A stretch of DNA of 64,000 bases, taken from NCBI GenBank assembly GCA_028583605.1, contig CM053326.1:14858587-14922586 (forward strand). The letters are read 5' to 3'. The notes under the pieces are model-generated. The model saw nothing but the letters and a program-made list of their open reading frames with translations. It had not been told where the DNA came from and did no database searches. Each line of letters opens with the position of its first letter. Position 1 is the stretch's first letter. The translations under genes and the position numbers were made by a program. The DNA comes from Dastarcus helophoroides (Eukaryota > Arthropoda > Insecta > Coleoptera > Bothrideridae). Of this stretch, positions 11,811-23,139 are shown in pieces.

Positions 11811-14059
11811 AATACTTATCCTCCATTCCTGTATAATAATTACTTTGTTCTTTACATGTTGAAGAGTAATGAACTGTCCAATAATAAATGCATAAATTCA
11901 GTTACCACCTAGTTTGAATTTGACCGATTTTTGTACACTGGGGTTTTCAGTTATTAATGTCGCAACAAGATTTAATATGCGTAGTTTACAGTCCTTTTCC
12001 GTAACAAATATTGATTTCCATATTCCTATTAAATCGGTTTAATTATATTTTACCCATCCGCATACATACATATATTGCTCTGTGTATTAATTTTGTACAT
12101 GTTGCATGCAAATTATTAAACCCACTGGATACATGTCATATGATAATCAAGATTGAAAATTAATCCTTCTTTTAAAAGCGGTCTTAAACAGCATGTAATC
12201 CAAAATACTGCCATATGCAAAATTCAAGAAAATGAAAATTGGCCAACAACGAAACGGACTCGCACAAATAAGGTTCCGTCCAATATTAAACGGGCAGTCA
12301 ATAGACCAAATTATTTTTTTACTTATGTCTGGCTTAAGTAAACTAACGATCACTTTAATGCATAGCATTTTATTTTAAAGTTTAAAATTAAAATTTCAAA
12401 AAAATAAAATTAGGTTCTCGATTTACTTAAACGTTATAAAGAGAACTTTTGCTTTCCTTTGCTACTTTCGCACAATCGTATCATTTTAAAAATATATATT
12501 GCAAGAAATAATTCTTCAGACCTCTTCCATTAACTCTCAGGGCTTAATAATGTATACTTTTCATAAAATACTGATGAAAACCAGGAACAGATTTGTCATT
12601 TCTAGCCAGAAAGCTTAAGTAGTTACAATACAGTTTGCGTCTTTATTTACTGAACGAGTTAATGAGTGCATTTCTTATCACTTGTACGCTTTCACCTACT
12701 CTGCAGGATCGGAGAAAAATTAGTTAGGTAATTTAAACCATGGAAATACTTATTTACAGCCTTTCTTTGACAGAGAGCTACGTGTTATCTTTTACGGAAA
12801 ATTTTAAATTATCATTTGGTATATCTTTAATTGTAATTCATTTAAAAAATAAATAAGGTAGTTGTCAAAAAAAAGCATCACCCCTCATAAGATCTAATGC
12901 CTTATTTTGAAAACAGCAAAATTCTCAGATGGAAGTTTTCTACTATTTCACAGGTTGCTCAAATACAGTTTACAGCAACAAATGTAATTGAAATAAAATG
13001 AGTTTAGGTAGTTCTGTGAAACGAATAGTTTTTAAACCATATCATTTAATCACGAACTAAATTTAGTTGGCAGTGCTTTATTTGTTTTTTGGGCTAGTAA
13101 TTTCCACAGGTAAAAGACTTGTGTATGCCAATTTTATGATACAGAAAAAATATATCCGCCAGTTGATCATTTGAGTTTAGGTGCACCCAATATGGCCAAG
13201 ATATTAATATATACACGCTTTTGTTTTTTAATTTATGTAATTGTTTTTGTTTTTTTGATTAAAATTTGTTAGAATGATGTATATGATAAAAGAGTATTAT
13301 TGTCTAATCAGCAAAAGAAGCGAATTATCCACAGCTTCATCGTCGGTAAAAGTATATAACATCCCACAAAAGAATACCTCTAATCATGCAAAATAGAAAG
13401 TAAACTGGAGGTAGTTGTTATTAAGGCTTAGAAATGTATTTTATTATTAGTAATTTTCACAAAAATATAAGTGTGTTTTTCACTATCACTAGAGGCTGGA
13501 TTATATTACGCAAAATGCATATAAAGTAAATATGGACACTGAGCGCATATTAAAACTGTTCACTAAATGCGTATGCATTATTTTGTTTTGTATATTTCTA
13601 ATAGCAAAGGATGTAGACAGACAGGCATCAGAAATCGGCTTTTTAATTCATTTGACTAATATATGTATTTAAAAATAACAGAATATTTATCATGTAATTT
13701 TTTCTCATTTAATGTCAACAATTTCAATCTGCTATTTATCGGGTATTAGCTTTCCTTACAAGGAAAGTACCCGAAGTGTACCTCTCCAATTTTCTTTATT
13801 TTGTAATATGATAAACATAATAAAAAATATTAAACACGTTTTTTTTTAGATGATAACCCGACGATTTAAGGGGTGGGACACTCTTAAAGCTAACCCCATA
13901 AAAACAGTTTTTCTTCAGTATCTCAAGAATAACTTGGAATTTTTTAATGAAACAAACATTACAATATTTTCCATAAAAATGCACTCCTTACTTACCATTC
14001 ATACCAGGACGTTATAACCTCTCTAATTCTTAAGGGAGTGAGTTTAATTTTTTTTCTTA
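11811..14059. other. AT-rich interval with no recognised gene
   Basis: Frames of 60-75 codons occur on both strands but are low-complexity and lack family signatures. A short palindrome (TTCCTTACAAGGAA) lies near 13752. No TIR pairs that I could close. Confidence 0.45.
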
Positions 14060-15847
14060 TACAGGGAGCGCCATTAGTGCGTGGACGAAGAATAGATCCT
14101 AAACCTGAGAAGACATCAAAATAAAATTTTGCCTAGTGGCGAACATCTATAGGGAGCATATTTAAAAATTATTTTCATTTTATTGTACCAATCATATGCG
14201 GAGTGTTGATATAAATTTACTTTTCTTAAATAGAACACCCTGTATATTTTTACAGATTTGGACAGCCCTATAAAAATGCAGCAAAATAATATAGGGTTTA
14301 TGAAAGTTTTGATGGGTCGTTTTACTAACAGAGGATCATAAATCCGGAGACAGGACTCTGATGATGTCATTTGTAAACACTCAGCATGATGTACTATTAT
14401 ATTGTAATAAAAACACTCATTGATAATCTTTCAGTTTCCATACACCATAAACATGTTGTCTTATGTTTTTTACTTATACAGAGGTTTGGAAATCCAAAAA
14501 TTACTAATAGTTTTTAAATAGAATGCCCTATTTTTATTACCTAATATAAAAAGAAGATAACATTGGCTTTTCAGCAATACTACATTATGTGGGGTTACAT
14601 TTGATAGTTTTCATGAAAATGAACTTTTCATTTAAATTTTTTTAGTAATTATTAGATTTGCACACCTGGTTTACTCTGTATAAGTAAAGAATATACAACA
14701 TTGTTGTGGTTTGTGAAAACTTAAGACTGTCAATCACTGCTTATGTCGCAAATGGGTTAATACTACATCATGCAGAGTGTTTACAAATGGCTGCTTCGGA
14801 GTCCTCTTTTCGTATTTAGGAGCCTCTGCTAGGAAAATAACCCATCAAAACCCCAATAAACCCGAAATTTTCTAGTAGAATTTTAATGAGGTTATTTAAA
14901 CATGCAAAAATATACGGGTGTTCTATTTAAAGAAACCAAGTTTTTGTCAACACTGTGCACATGATCAGTGCCATAAAATGAAAATAATTTTTAAATGTGC
15001 GTTCTAGAGATGTACGTTACTGAAAAAAAAATTATTTTAATATCTCTCCAGACTTTCGAAAATTTTTATGTAAACAATCCTATAAAATACGTATTTTTGA
15101 TTGAAAATTTTTCGAGCACCCAGTTAAATATCTGTTCAGTTTTGATTATTATTTACAAATGCTTACAATTTGTTTAAAAGTTAATAATACTGACCATTTA
15201 TTTGATCAGTAATAATTACAAATAATCCTAGTTGTGTTTACCAAAAACTTAAAAATTAAAAAAAATTAATTTGAAAGTTAATTTGCATGGAACCTATCAA
15301 ATAAAACCCTACGTAATTGGTATTATTAGAAATTTAATTTTATTTTTTTTTATATAAGGTAATAAAAATAGGCCATTATATTTAAAATTTTTCAGTTATT
15401 CTTGGATTTGCAAACCTCCATCACTCTGTATAACTAAGAAATATAAAACAACATTTTAATGGTTTCTGGAAACTAGAAGACAATCAATGACTGTTTATGT
15501 TGCAAATTGGTTAATACTACATCATACTGAGTGTTTACAAATGGCTGCATCGGAGTCCTATTTCCGAACTTATGATCCTCTATTAGGAAAAGGTCCCATC
15601 AAAATTTCCATAACCTTTATATTATTTTGCTGCATTTCTATAGAACTATCCAAATATGTAAAAATATATGGGGTGTCCTATTTAAAAAAAATTAAGTTTA
15701 TATCAACACTCTGTATGTGATTGGTACAATAAAATAAAAATAATTTTAAAATGAGCTCCCTATAGATGGACTTCACTGGACAAAATATCATTTTGATATC
15801 TTTTCAGGCTTAGGAGCTATCTTCCGTTTACGCACTAATGGCGGACC
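14060..15847. mobile_element. Foldback element (family B), three-armed
   Basis: The left arm begins ACAGGGAGCGCCATTAGTGC (14061) and the right end finishes with the complement of CCGCCATTAGTGCGTAAACG (about 15845). Shared arm landmarks are CCTAAACCTGA, GATGGGTCGTTTT and TTAAATAGAACACCCTGTA. An additional partial arm in the right-hand orientation lies at about 14650-15010, so the copy is rearranged. A further copy is at 53690-54411. Translation of either arm gives the same short peptide (..ESC.RIYDPLL.KRPIKT), which is a by-product of the repeat. Confidence 0.8.
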
Positions 15848-16069
15848 ATTTATATCAACTTTTAAACGACTGAATTTTATTAAATTTGGCAATTTCCCTA
15901 AGAAAATTTTTTGAAAATTGATCTGTTTCGGGGTTTTGCAAAAAATATCATTGAAAGGGGTGATTTACCCCTAGGGTTAAATTGTTCTGTACATTGATAT
16001 AGAAAATTAATCACAAAATATGTGTTCTATTTTATTGCTGCAATGCTTATTCTGGTATATATTTTACAT
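15848..16069. other. Short interval with nothing recognised
   Basis: AT-rich, no coding pattern. Confidence 0.4.
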
Positions 16070-16204
16070 TGAAAATTATAGGCGAACTACATTTCAGGAT
16101 TTAAAAGGTGATGACTACAAAAAGGGAATGAACATCTTAATTTTTAATATGAAACTTAACATTTAACCACATGTGGCTCTCGAGCTACTTGTCGGAAAAC
16201 TCTG
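16070..16204 (+). repeat. hAT-type non-autonomous terminal fragment
   Basis: It contains AAAATTATAGGCGAACTACAT and ends CGAGCTACTTGTCGGAAAAC followed by TCTG, the form of hAT ends (CAG..G at the tip). The first part is also present, inverted, at 62890-63020, which makes this a dispersed family. Confidence 0.55.
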
Positions 16205-16850
16205 ATATAGAGACTAGAGCGACAAAAGGGATTTTTTTTCCTATTTTATTATATGAAACAGATTAATAGAAAACATCCTTACTACTAAATTATTAAACAA
16301 AATATTTACATCAGCTGTATAGGATTAAATTTAAAAATTGTGACGTAGTATAACAAAATAAAAGCATTGGTAATATTGATTAGTTCTTTTTTGCCCAAAA
16401 TACTTGGTCACAGTCCCATTCCTTTATAAAATTTCTGTTTATTGAATTATACAAATTTCTGAAGAAATTAAGATTGCTGTTCATTTCACTCCAGATTTTT
16501 TAAGTTTCTTCTGCAAAAGCTATTAGTTTTTGCCTAGAAAATATACTGTTTATTTGATGAACAATATCATTATTTTGTACACTCTATTGACGCAAGAGAT
16601 ACAGTTAAGACACTTCCCTAAACAGAGCGGACTATTTGAGTAAATTATTTATATTGGTTGAAGTTGAAGATTTAACTGATGGCTTAATTAATAACATTAA
16701 TTTATTTCTTGACATCGTGTAAACCTGACTTTTTTAAGGTAGAGTGGCCTAACTATATTCGTTACGTAAATAAAGTATAAATTGTCAATTTGTCTTCTTC
16801 TTGTTCTTCTTTCTTTAGGACATGGTCCTGTTGTTTCTGCTTATGTTTAC
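16205..16850. other. AT-rich interval with no recognised gene
   Basis: No TIR pair or coding similarity. It adjoins the 3' end of the minus-strand LINE, and part of it may be that LINE's 3' untranslated region. Confidence 0.4.
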
Positions 16851-16861
16851 TTGTCTAGAAC

Positions 16862-18027
16862 TTATGCCCCTTGTAATGTAAAACTCCAGCATTCGTACCA
16901 TCTCTTGTAGGGCCTGCCAGACAGGCTCTTGGAAATGGGTTTCGATGTTCTGGCCCATTTTACTAGACGGTTTGGTTCCATGCAATCGATATGGTTTCTC
17001 CAGTGTCTTTGGCATGTCCTGGTAAACGTTATAACATCCAAAATGCAACAAACTTCTCTGATATCTGAAATTTTTAAGCTATCTCTCAGGGTGACTTCTT
17101 TGATAGTTTCAAAGTTCTTATTTATGTCGCTCTCATAATGCTTTTTTTTGACGTTTCTGCCCTGGTTTCTGCAGCGTACGTAAGTATGGGACATACGCAA
17201 GATTTGTAAATCTTTAATTTGGCTTCCTCTGATAAGAATTTATTTCTCCATATGATATCTTCAGACACTCTAATATTCTGGAAGCCGTGTTTGCCTCTTT
17301 TCGTACTTCATTATAATGTTTGTACTACTAGAGATCCCTACGCCAAGATAATTACCGATCATGACGATATTCTTGTTGTTAGTGGCGAGTCTGCTTCTGA
17401 GAGGCTCTCTGGAAATTACTATACTTTTGGTTTCTTTAACGGATATTTCGATATTAAGTTTTCCAGTAGTCTGTTTTAATTTGTGCAGAAGCCGTTGTAG
17501 GTCATCTTCCGATTCTGCCATTAACATGGCGTCGTCAGCATAGCAGGTTATCCCGCATTTGTTATTGCTAATTTTAAACCCTATACGTAGTGTCTTGACG
17601 TGTTTGATTATTTGGTCCATAATTAAATGAAATCAGTCTGGGCTCAGGCTGTCTCCCTGTCTAATATCTAATGTTAGAGGAGCCTCTGCTGATAATGTAT
17701 TATTAACTTTAATTCCAGTTGTATTGCTCGTGTTTAGTTATCTTACGAGCTCTATATACTTTGTGTCGATGTTATGGTTCTGCAGGATTCTCGTTTCAGA
17801 TCGTGTAGTCTTATTCTATCGAATGCCTGCTTTAAATCCACAAAGCATTATATTTCACGGCATAAGTAGACGTTTTGTTTTTTAAAAGGTGTTCCGCAAA
17901 TCGCAGTAGCAGTGCATGGTCAATTCCTGCATTCGCCGAGCTGAGTGTTCTAACATCCAAAATCTGAGTTGGATGAATTTCCCGGTGAGTGATGATGTAA
18001 TCAATCACGATGAAACAAAACCCCGAC
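16862..18027 (-). pseudogene. LINE (endonuclease end, RT and C-terminal part), decayed
   Basis: In coding direction the end of an apurinic endonuclease domain comes first (IDYIITHREIHPTQILDVRT, then DHALLL), at 18027-17832. It runs, with an apparent deletion, into an RT region: a decayed FxDFKQAFD box near 17820, LDIRQGDSLSPD near 17640, then the YADD box and LMAESEDDLQRLLHKL, and ISVKETKSIVIS (17620-17270). After that come the thumb/connection (KIYKSCVCPILTYAAET) and the C-terminal HWRNHI..M.PNRLVKWA..SGRPYKRWYE block (to 16862). At least three frameshifts and one internal stop (GDSLSPD followed by TGA) break it. The layout matches insect endonuclease/RT LINEs. No 3' tail was identified. Confidence 0.88.
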
Positions 18028-18680
18028 ATCCAGGGTTAACGCGATAATACGAAATTAATTAAAATTTTTACAAAATTCTAAATTTCTCAAAAATTATTAG
18101 ACGGAGGTGGCAATATCTGGTACCAAAAAAAAGGTAATTTAATTTCGCATTCGATAAGATAATCAAAGATAGGTGGTTCTATTTGAAAAAATTAAGTTAT
18201 GCAGGTTTGAACAACTGAAGAATTGAGTCGACGGATGTGAAGAAATTTAAGAAATCTTGCTAACAGCAAAGACGTAAACAAACACTTCATTTCTTCCTGA
18301 ATCCAAAACCGTATGCCATACAACTCTAAGTCATTGCGTTTGGAAAATATTGTTAATGGCGTCAAGCTCCGAAATCGTCAAATTTAACCAAAAAAATTAA
18401 ATTACGCGGAAACGGTTTAACTAAGGGCCTATGTCGTTTAACAAAAATCATATTCATTTTTAACAAGGAATCCAAAAATGTAAAAACACAGAGTGTTCTA
18501 TTTAAAATAAGAAAGTTGTGTTCATTTTTGGTGCAACCGGAAGGCCGCCATATTTGGCAATAATTTTAGGTTGTGGAGAACGTTATTTCGAACAACTTTT
18601 ATTCGAAACATTTTTCGATATTTTGAACGATAAGCCTACCAAAGACCGATACCCGCTTAGTGACTCACCCTGAATAAATT

Positions 18681-18994
18681 AAGGCAGCACTATTTTACGC
18701 AACACATTTGGATGCATTCAGTGATGTGGTTCAATCTTTGGAGGATGATGCAGTGTCAATAAAAAAATTGATGAAATTGATATTTAGTCTTTATTAAGGC
18801 TCACTTGTCTTTTTTTGCCAAAAGCACTGTTGAAGCTTAAAAAGTATTTAATAACATATTCTAAATATACGGCAATTACAAGTGTTTATGTCGAACGCTT
18901 ATTCTCCTTGTACAAACATGGACTAGAAGCTTGCCGCCGAAATTTTACAGAGACAAATTTAGAAAAGTACGTAAATGTCAATTATAATCAATAA
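18681..18994 (+). pseudogene. hAT transposase C-terminal relic
   Basis: Two short segments in shifted frames match the end of hAT transposases. First is ALFYATHLDAFSDVVQ-SLEDDAVSIKKL (18681 on, stopping at TAA 18795). Then, after a decayed linker, comes the dimerisation-type motif AITSVYVERLFSLYKHGLEA followed by CRRNFTETNLEKYV (from 18872), ending at a TAA at 18992-18994 that overlaps an AATAAA. In intact hAT proteins this segment packs the dimer (S-VERxFS, then R..FTEENLEKY). The N-terminal BED finger and catalytic domains are absent. Too short for a simple ORF search; recognised from motifs only. Confidence 0.75.
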
Positions 18995-21900
18995 AATAAT
19001 TAATTAGTTATTGTCATATTTCGTGTTTTTATTGCAATTTTTGTTCATTTTTCCTGCCATTTATGGCACCATTTTATGTTTTTGCTGCCATAAAGTCCTC
19101 TCTATTCATGTATCTTTATTTTTTTAAGTAGCAGTGGGTGTAAATATAATAATGACAAAAAGAATTTAGTAATATTACAAAGCATGCTTATCAATAAAGA
19201 GAATAAATTAACGAAAAATTTTCAACAATTTTACGAAATCTGAGGACTCAGTAATATCGCTAGCAAAAAGTAGAACATACTCTATTTTTACTGCAATGGC
19301 GTGGCATGCTACAAGCTGGAAGTGGCAGTTAGATGAGTTCAAGTCATGTGGCAAGCTAAATGCATACCACTTGCCACATTACGTGCCACATCATATGCCA
19401 CGTTACTTTGGTAGGCGGTCTCCCTTAGAAATCCAGGAGATCAGGGAAAACGGTTTTGAATTGTATACAATTAGGATCTCTGCACCAAGAAATATTTACA
19501 AAAAATGTTTCGAAATTATTAGAGGCAAATCATACAACATATTAATTAAAACCTTTTTTTTTATTTGGGCCAAATTGACCCCCAGCGAAACAAATGCACG
19601 TTATTAATACCTAATATTGTGCTAAATTTCATACTTCTTACATTATTTAAAACAAACTGCTGTGACTGATGGACTAGATAGATTATAAGAGTTCCATTTT
19701 TTATTTAAAAATGTAGAACTCTTAGAACCCAAAATACATATCTCTCTGGCTTAATTGATTGAATAAGGTGTTTGCTATTTTGTTGACAATTTAAGCTGGT
19801 CCTAAACGGAAAATGCCCAACTTTTGAATAAAATCGATAACGGTTACTGCTGATTGAATGAGGTTTATGGAATAGATGGAAACATTGCAATAAAATCATT
19901 AAGTAAGGTAACATAAAATCGCCAAAAAATCACCTACTACGGGTGAAGGTAGCAGGATTTACTTCGGGGTCAGATCGTGCCGTAAAAGATTAATGAAAAG
20001 ATGTAAAACCTGCACACATTTCACATCTCCCAAGTCTGCCTTCATAGAATAACTCGAAGCCCCGGGAAAAGCTTTATAAGCGTGTTTTCCTCTTTGTCAG
20101 ACTTAATTCCAACTTTCGTTTGTCTTTTCGTATTCCTTCCAACGAAATTCAACGGTTCCCAAAGGTCATTTATCATCTTGCATCAGAAGTTTTTAATGAC
20201 TATTTTGGATTTACTGCTTTAAATATGAGTGTTTTTAAAACTTCCCAACCTAGTTTTGATAATATTTACATAAATGGATGAACGGCTATATAAGTTTTCA
20301 CCTCCGAGGTTTGAATGCGGTTACTCTATTTATCGCTTTTAAAGATTTATATGCAAAAGTGGTACACAATTCAATAATGATTTATATGTTTATTCAGTTA
20401 ATTTACCAAAATAAAATGTGAATGAAAATAGTCATTGTGATTCTTCTTAATAATTTCTGATACCTAGCTCCCTAAAATACTTCAAGTAATTTGAGCGTAA
20501 CAACTAATTTTAATGAAGATAACAAAACAGCTTTATTTTATCCATATTTAATAACTTTGTCATGACTGATAAAAATATATCCGTAACACATTAAAATTGT
20601 ATGGATTTATTAAGTAACCAAAATTATGAATTTTTAGGTGCACAGTTGCCATTATTGAAATATAAACGGCTTTTGATTTTTATGGAAATTTCATTTTAAA
20701 TGAAAGGAAGGTCAAAATGCGTACATGTTCGATTTCAGTCAATGTATAAAAGTATATTTAATTTATTGTTGAAAAAATTTACATTTTTTTACATGCCAAA
20801 AATTAAGTTTTCAAAATTAATTTTGGTCCAGTTTTTTATATTTCTGATTATGGTGATTAACAGATTGCATGATCCCGATTTCAACTTCTTTATAGATTTA
20901 TTTATTTCTATCAATGCTTTACAGATGGCAATAAAACTTCTCACAGAAATGTATAGTTTTTTTTGAAAGATATGGCCCCATTCTTGGCTGTTATGCTTCC
21001 AATTTTATGAATTAGGTTGGTTGAGTGTCAAGTATCAAAGATTTTACATACTATGTGTAACAGGATCATGGTACACCCACTATTTTTTCATTATTTATGA
21101 ATATAACATTTTCAAACTTAGTACACTTGATTTGATTTACTTATGAAATGTCAAATTTTGACATGAAAATAACATTTCTAATGCCAACACTAATGCAAAC
21201 TTTTGATTTTTAAATAAAACCCCATGTATATTATATTTGGAATCTGCACAATTTTCTGAAAACAGTACACCTAAAATACGTGATTTTTAAGAATCGCAAT
21301 TTTTTGCTCCTATTTTATTTTTTAAGCTAGAGAGCTCTGACTTATTTTAATAAATTCTAATCGACCACATTAACGCAACAAAAATCAAATTACGTGAAAA
21401 AAGCAGTATTTCCTTCTGTTTAAGTTAGCAAAAATTACTATTCAAAAAATTTACTACTAAAAAATGGTCAGGCAAGTTTTCATTTTAACTTCACTACACA
21501 CTATAAAATTAACTATAAATAGTTTGACAAATGATTTCCTAATAGTGTAATTGTCGATAGTGATTATTTCTACTCATAACGTCTTGCGACGCGATAAGAG
21601 TTCATTTAATGTGAAATGGGAAAATAAAAGTAAAAAATTGCAATTATTTGTAAAAGTTGTAGCAGCAACCCCAAAAAGGCTTATATTAGGTAAACGATAA
21701 TTAGAATATACATAAAATAGGCTAAAAAATATAGGCTCTTTTATTTAAAATAACAAAGTTAGCCATAAAGTTTAGATGTGGATTAAACACTCGCTATAAT
21801 GTTTTTTACCTTGTTGTTTTGTATGTGTTCTACTTACATACCAAATATGAAATAAATCTCTATTTTCTGAAAAAAGATACAAAGAATTTAGTGGGACCGC

Positions 21901-22789
21901 GGATCTGTCATTTTTTTTAATAAAAATACAATTATCTAAAAAACTATAAATTTTAAAAACAATGTTTGTTATCCAAAGTAGCCTTAAAATATAAAATTAA
22001 TCGCAGGGGGACATACTACATAGTATGCTTACCTCATAGTGTTTTCGATAATGAATGATAATTTTTATTATACAAAATTCACTACCACTTTTTCCCTCTT
22101 AGTTAGAAGACTAATTTCTCAAAGTTCGTTCATGTTACTCATCTGAAAGAAATCTATTCTTCAAAATTTATGTTTCTAATTTAAGGTATTTCAGCGGTGG
22201 GTTGATAATCAAGGTTTTCAATTGGTCAGTAGTATTCTATCAAAAATTACACTCTTTCCATGCAAAGGTTTGTCTCTTATTTGAAAAGGCCAATTTTCAT
22301 ATCTCTAGTTTTAAAAATGACCAACCTTCACGCAAATTTTCATTCCATATTTAATTTATATATTTCTCATTTCTCATTGCTCACCTACATATGTAAATTT
22401 TTGCTGAAAATTTCTTACTTTTTTATAAAATATAGGTGTTGTTTACCAAATTTTTCTGCTCGAAAAGTCTAGTTTTCAAATTTATTTTTTGACCTTGCAA
22501 ATTAGGCCATTTTTTTCAAAAACTTTGATTATTTTCGTTTACTTAAATTTTAATTTCTGTCGCGCAATGTAGAATTTTTTTCGTAATTTGAGAACACTTT
22601 TTTATTTCGTTTTTTTTTTTAAATTTAATTGTAAATCTCATAAACTTGACTTACTTTGGAGTTTTTATAATTCTAGCAGGTTTTTTTTTTAATTTTAAAT
22701 TGATAATCAAAAATTTCGATTTCTGTCTGTTAGTTTGATTTTTATCTTCACGAAATATTGAATTTATAAAAATTTCCAAAATGTAATAT
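18995..22789. other. Long AT-rich interval with no recognised gene
   Basis: Holds T-rich tracts (22170-22760) and isolated weak copies of the ATTTAAATAGAACACC-type motif (about 21215 and 21740), suggesting worn foldback arms. A 103-codon frame at 19296-19607 is built partly on a local CATGCCAC repeat. A 77-codon open frame at 20048-20281 has no signature. I call neither a gene. Confidence 0.45.
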
Positions 22790-23139
22790 TGTAACGAAAT
22801 GTAATTATGGAATTTAGAATCCAAGGAAATTTTCTAGAAATATCTGATAAGGGAAAGCGGCCGCGATAATAAAGCAAACGCTAGATAAGCGTTCCAGAAA
22901 TTTCGGCAAACGATAAGTCTTATTCGCTGGAATCTTCTAGAACCCGAACCAGGAATCTATATAAAGGGGTTTTGGTCGACTTTCCCTTAATCAGTAACTC
23001 AGCTAGTTAGTTGGTTGTTAGTAGTCAATGAATAAGTTAGTTAAACAGTATTAGTGAATTGCAATTGTAGTGTTCTCAGTTCAGTTTAAAAATAAAGTGA
23101 TTATAATTTACGGCGTATTCGAACCGATAACACGCAACA
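22790..23139 (+). mobile_element. Probable solo LTR
   Basis: The sequence begins TGTAACG and ends CGCAACA (TG..CA). It contains a GC-richer U3 with AAGCGGCCGCG, a TATATAAA box at 22958-22965, a candidate initiator about 30 bp downstream (TCAGTAAC), and AATAAA at 23091-23096 before the CGGCGTATTCG..ACACGCAAC end. A related sequence in opposite orientation lies at 56799-57085. No internal retrotransposon genes adjoin it. I could not see a matching 5-bp target duplication, so the left boundary is tentative. Confidence 0.7.
22958..22965 (+). promoter_or_regulatory. TATA box of the solo LTR
   Basis: TATATAAA, followed by AGGGG and an initiator-like TCAGTAAC about 30 bp on; position and surroundings fit an LTR promoter. 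Confidence 0.6.

Noticed and set aside
14116..14370. Peptide with ESC.RIYDPLL.KRPIKT also present at 15487-15720 and 53868-54062
   Set aside because: The shared peptide follows from the shared DNA of foldback family B arms, read in opposite directions; it is not evidence of a conserved gene.
18487..18675. Possible small element from CAGAGTGTTCTATTTAAAAT to GACTCACCCTG
   Set aside because: The two ends are not inverted copies of each other, so I could not define an element.
19296..19607. 103-codon plus-strand ORF
   Set aside because: Start region is made of a local CATGCCAC repeat; the rest has no signature.
20048..20281. 77-codon open frame without Met (KRVFLFVRLNSNFRL...)
   Set aside because: No signature, no splice-site support and no second copy in the window.
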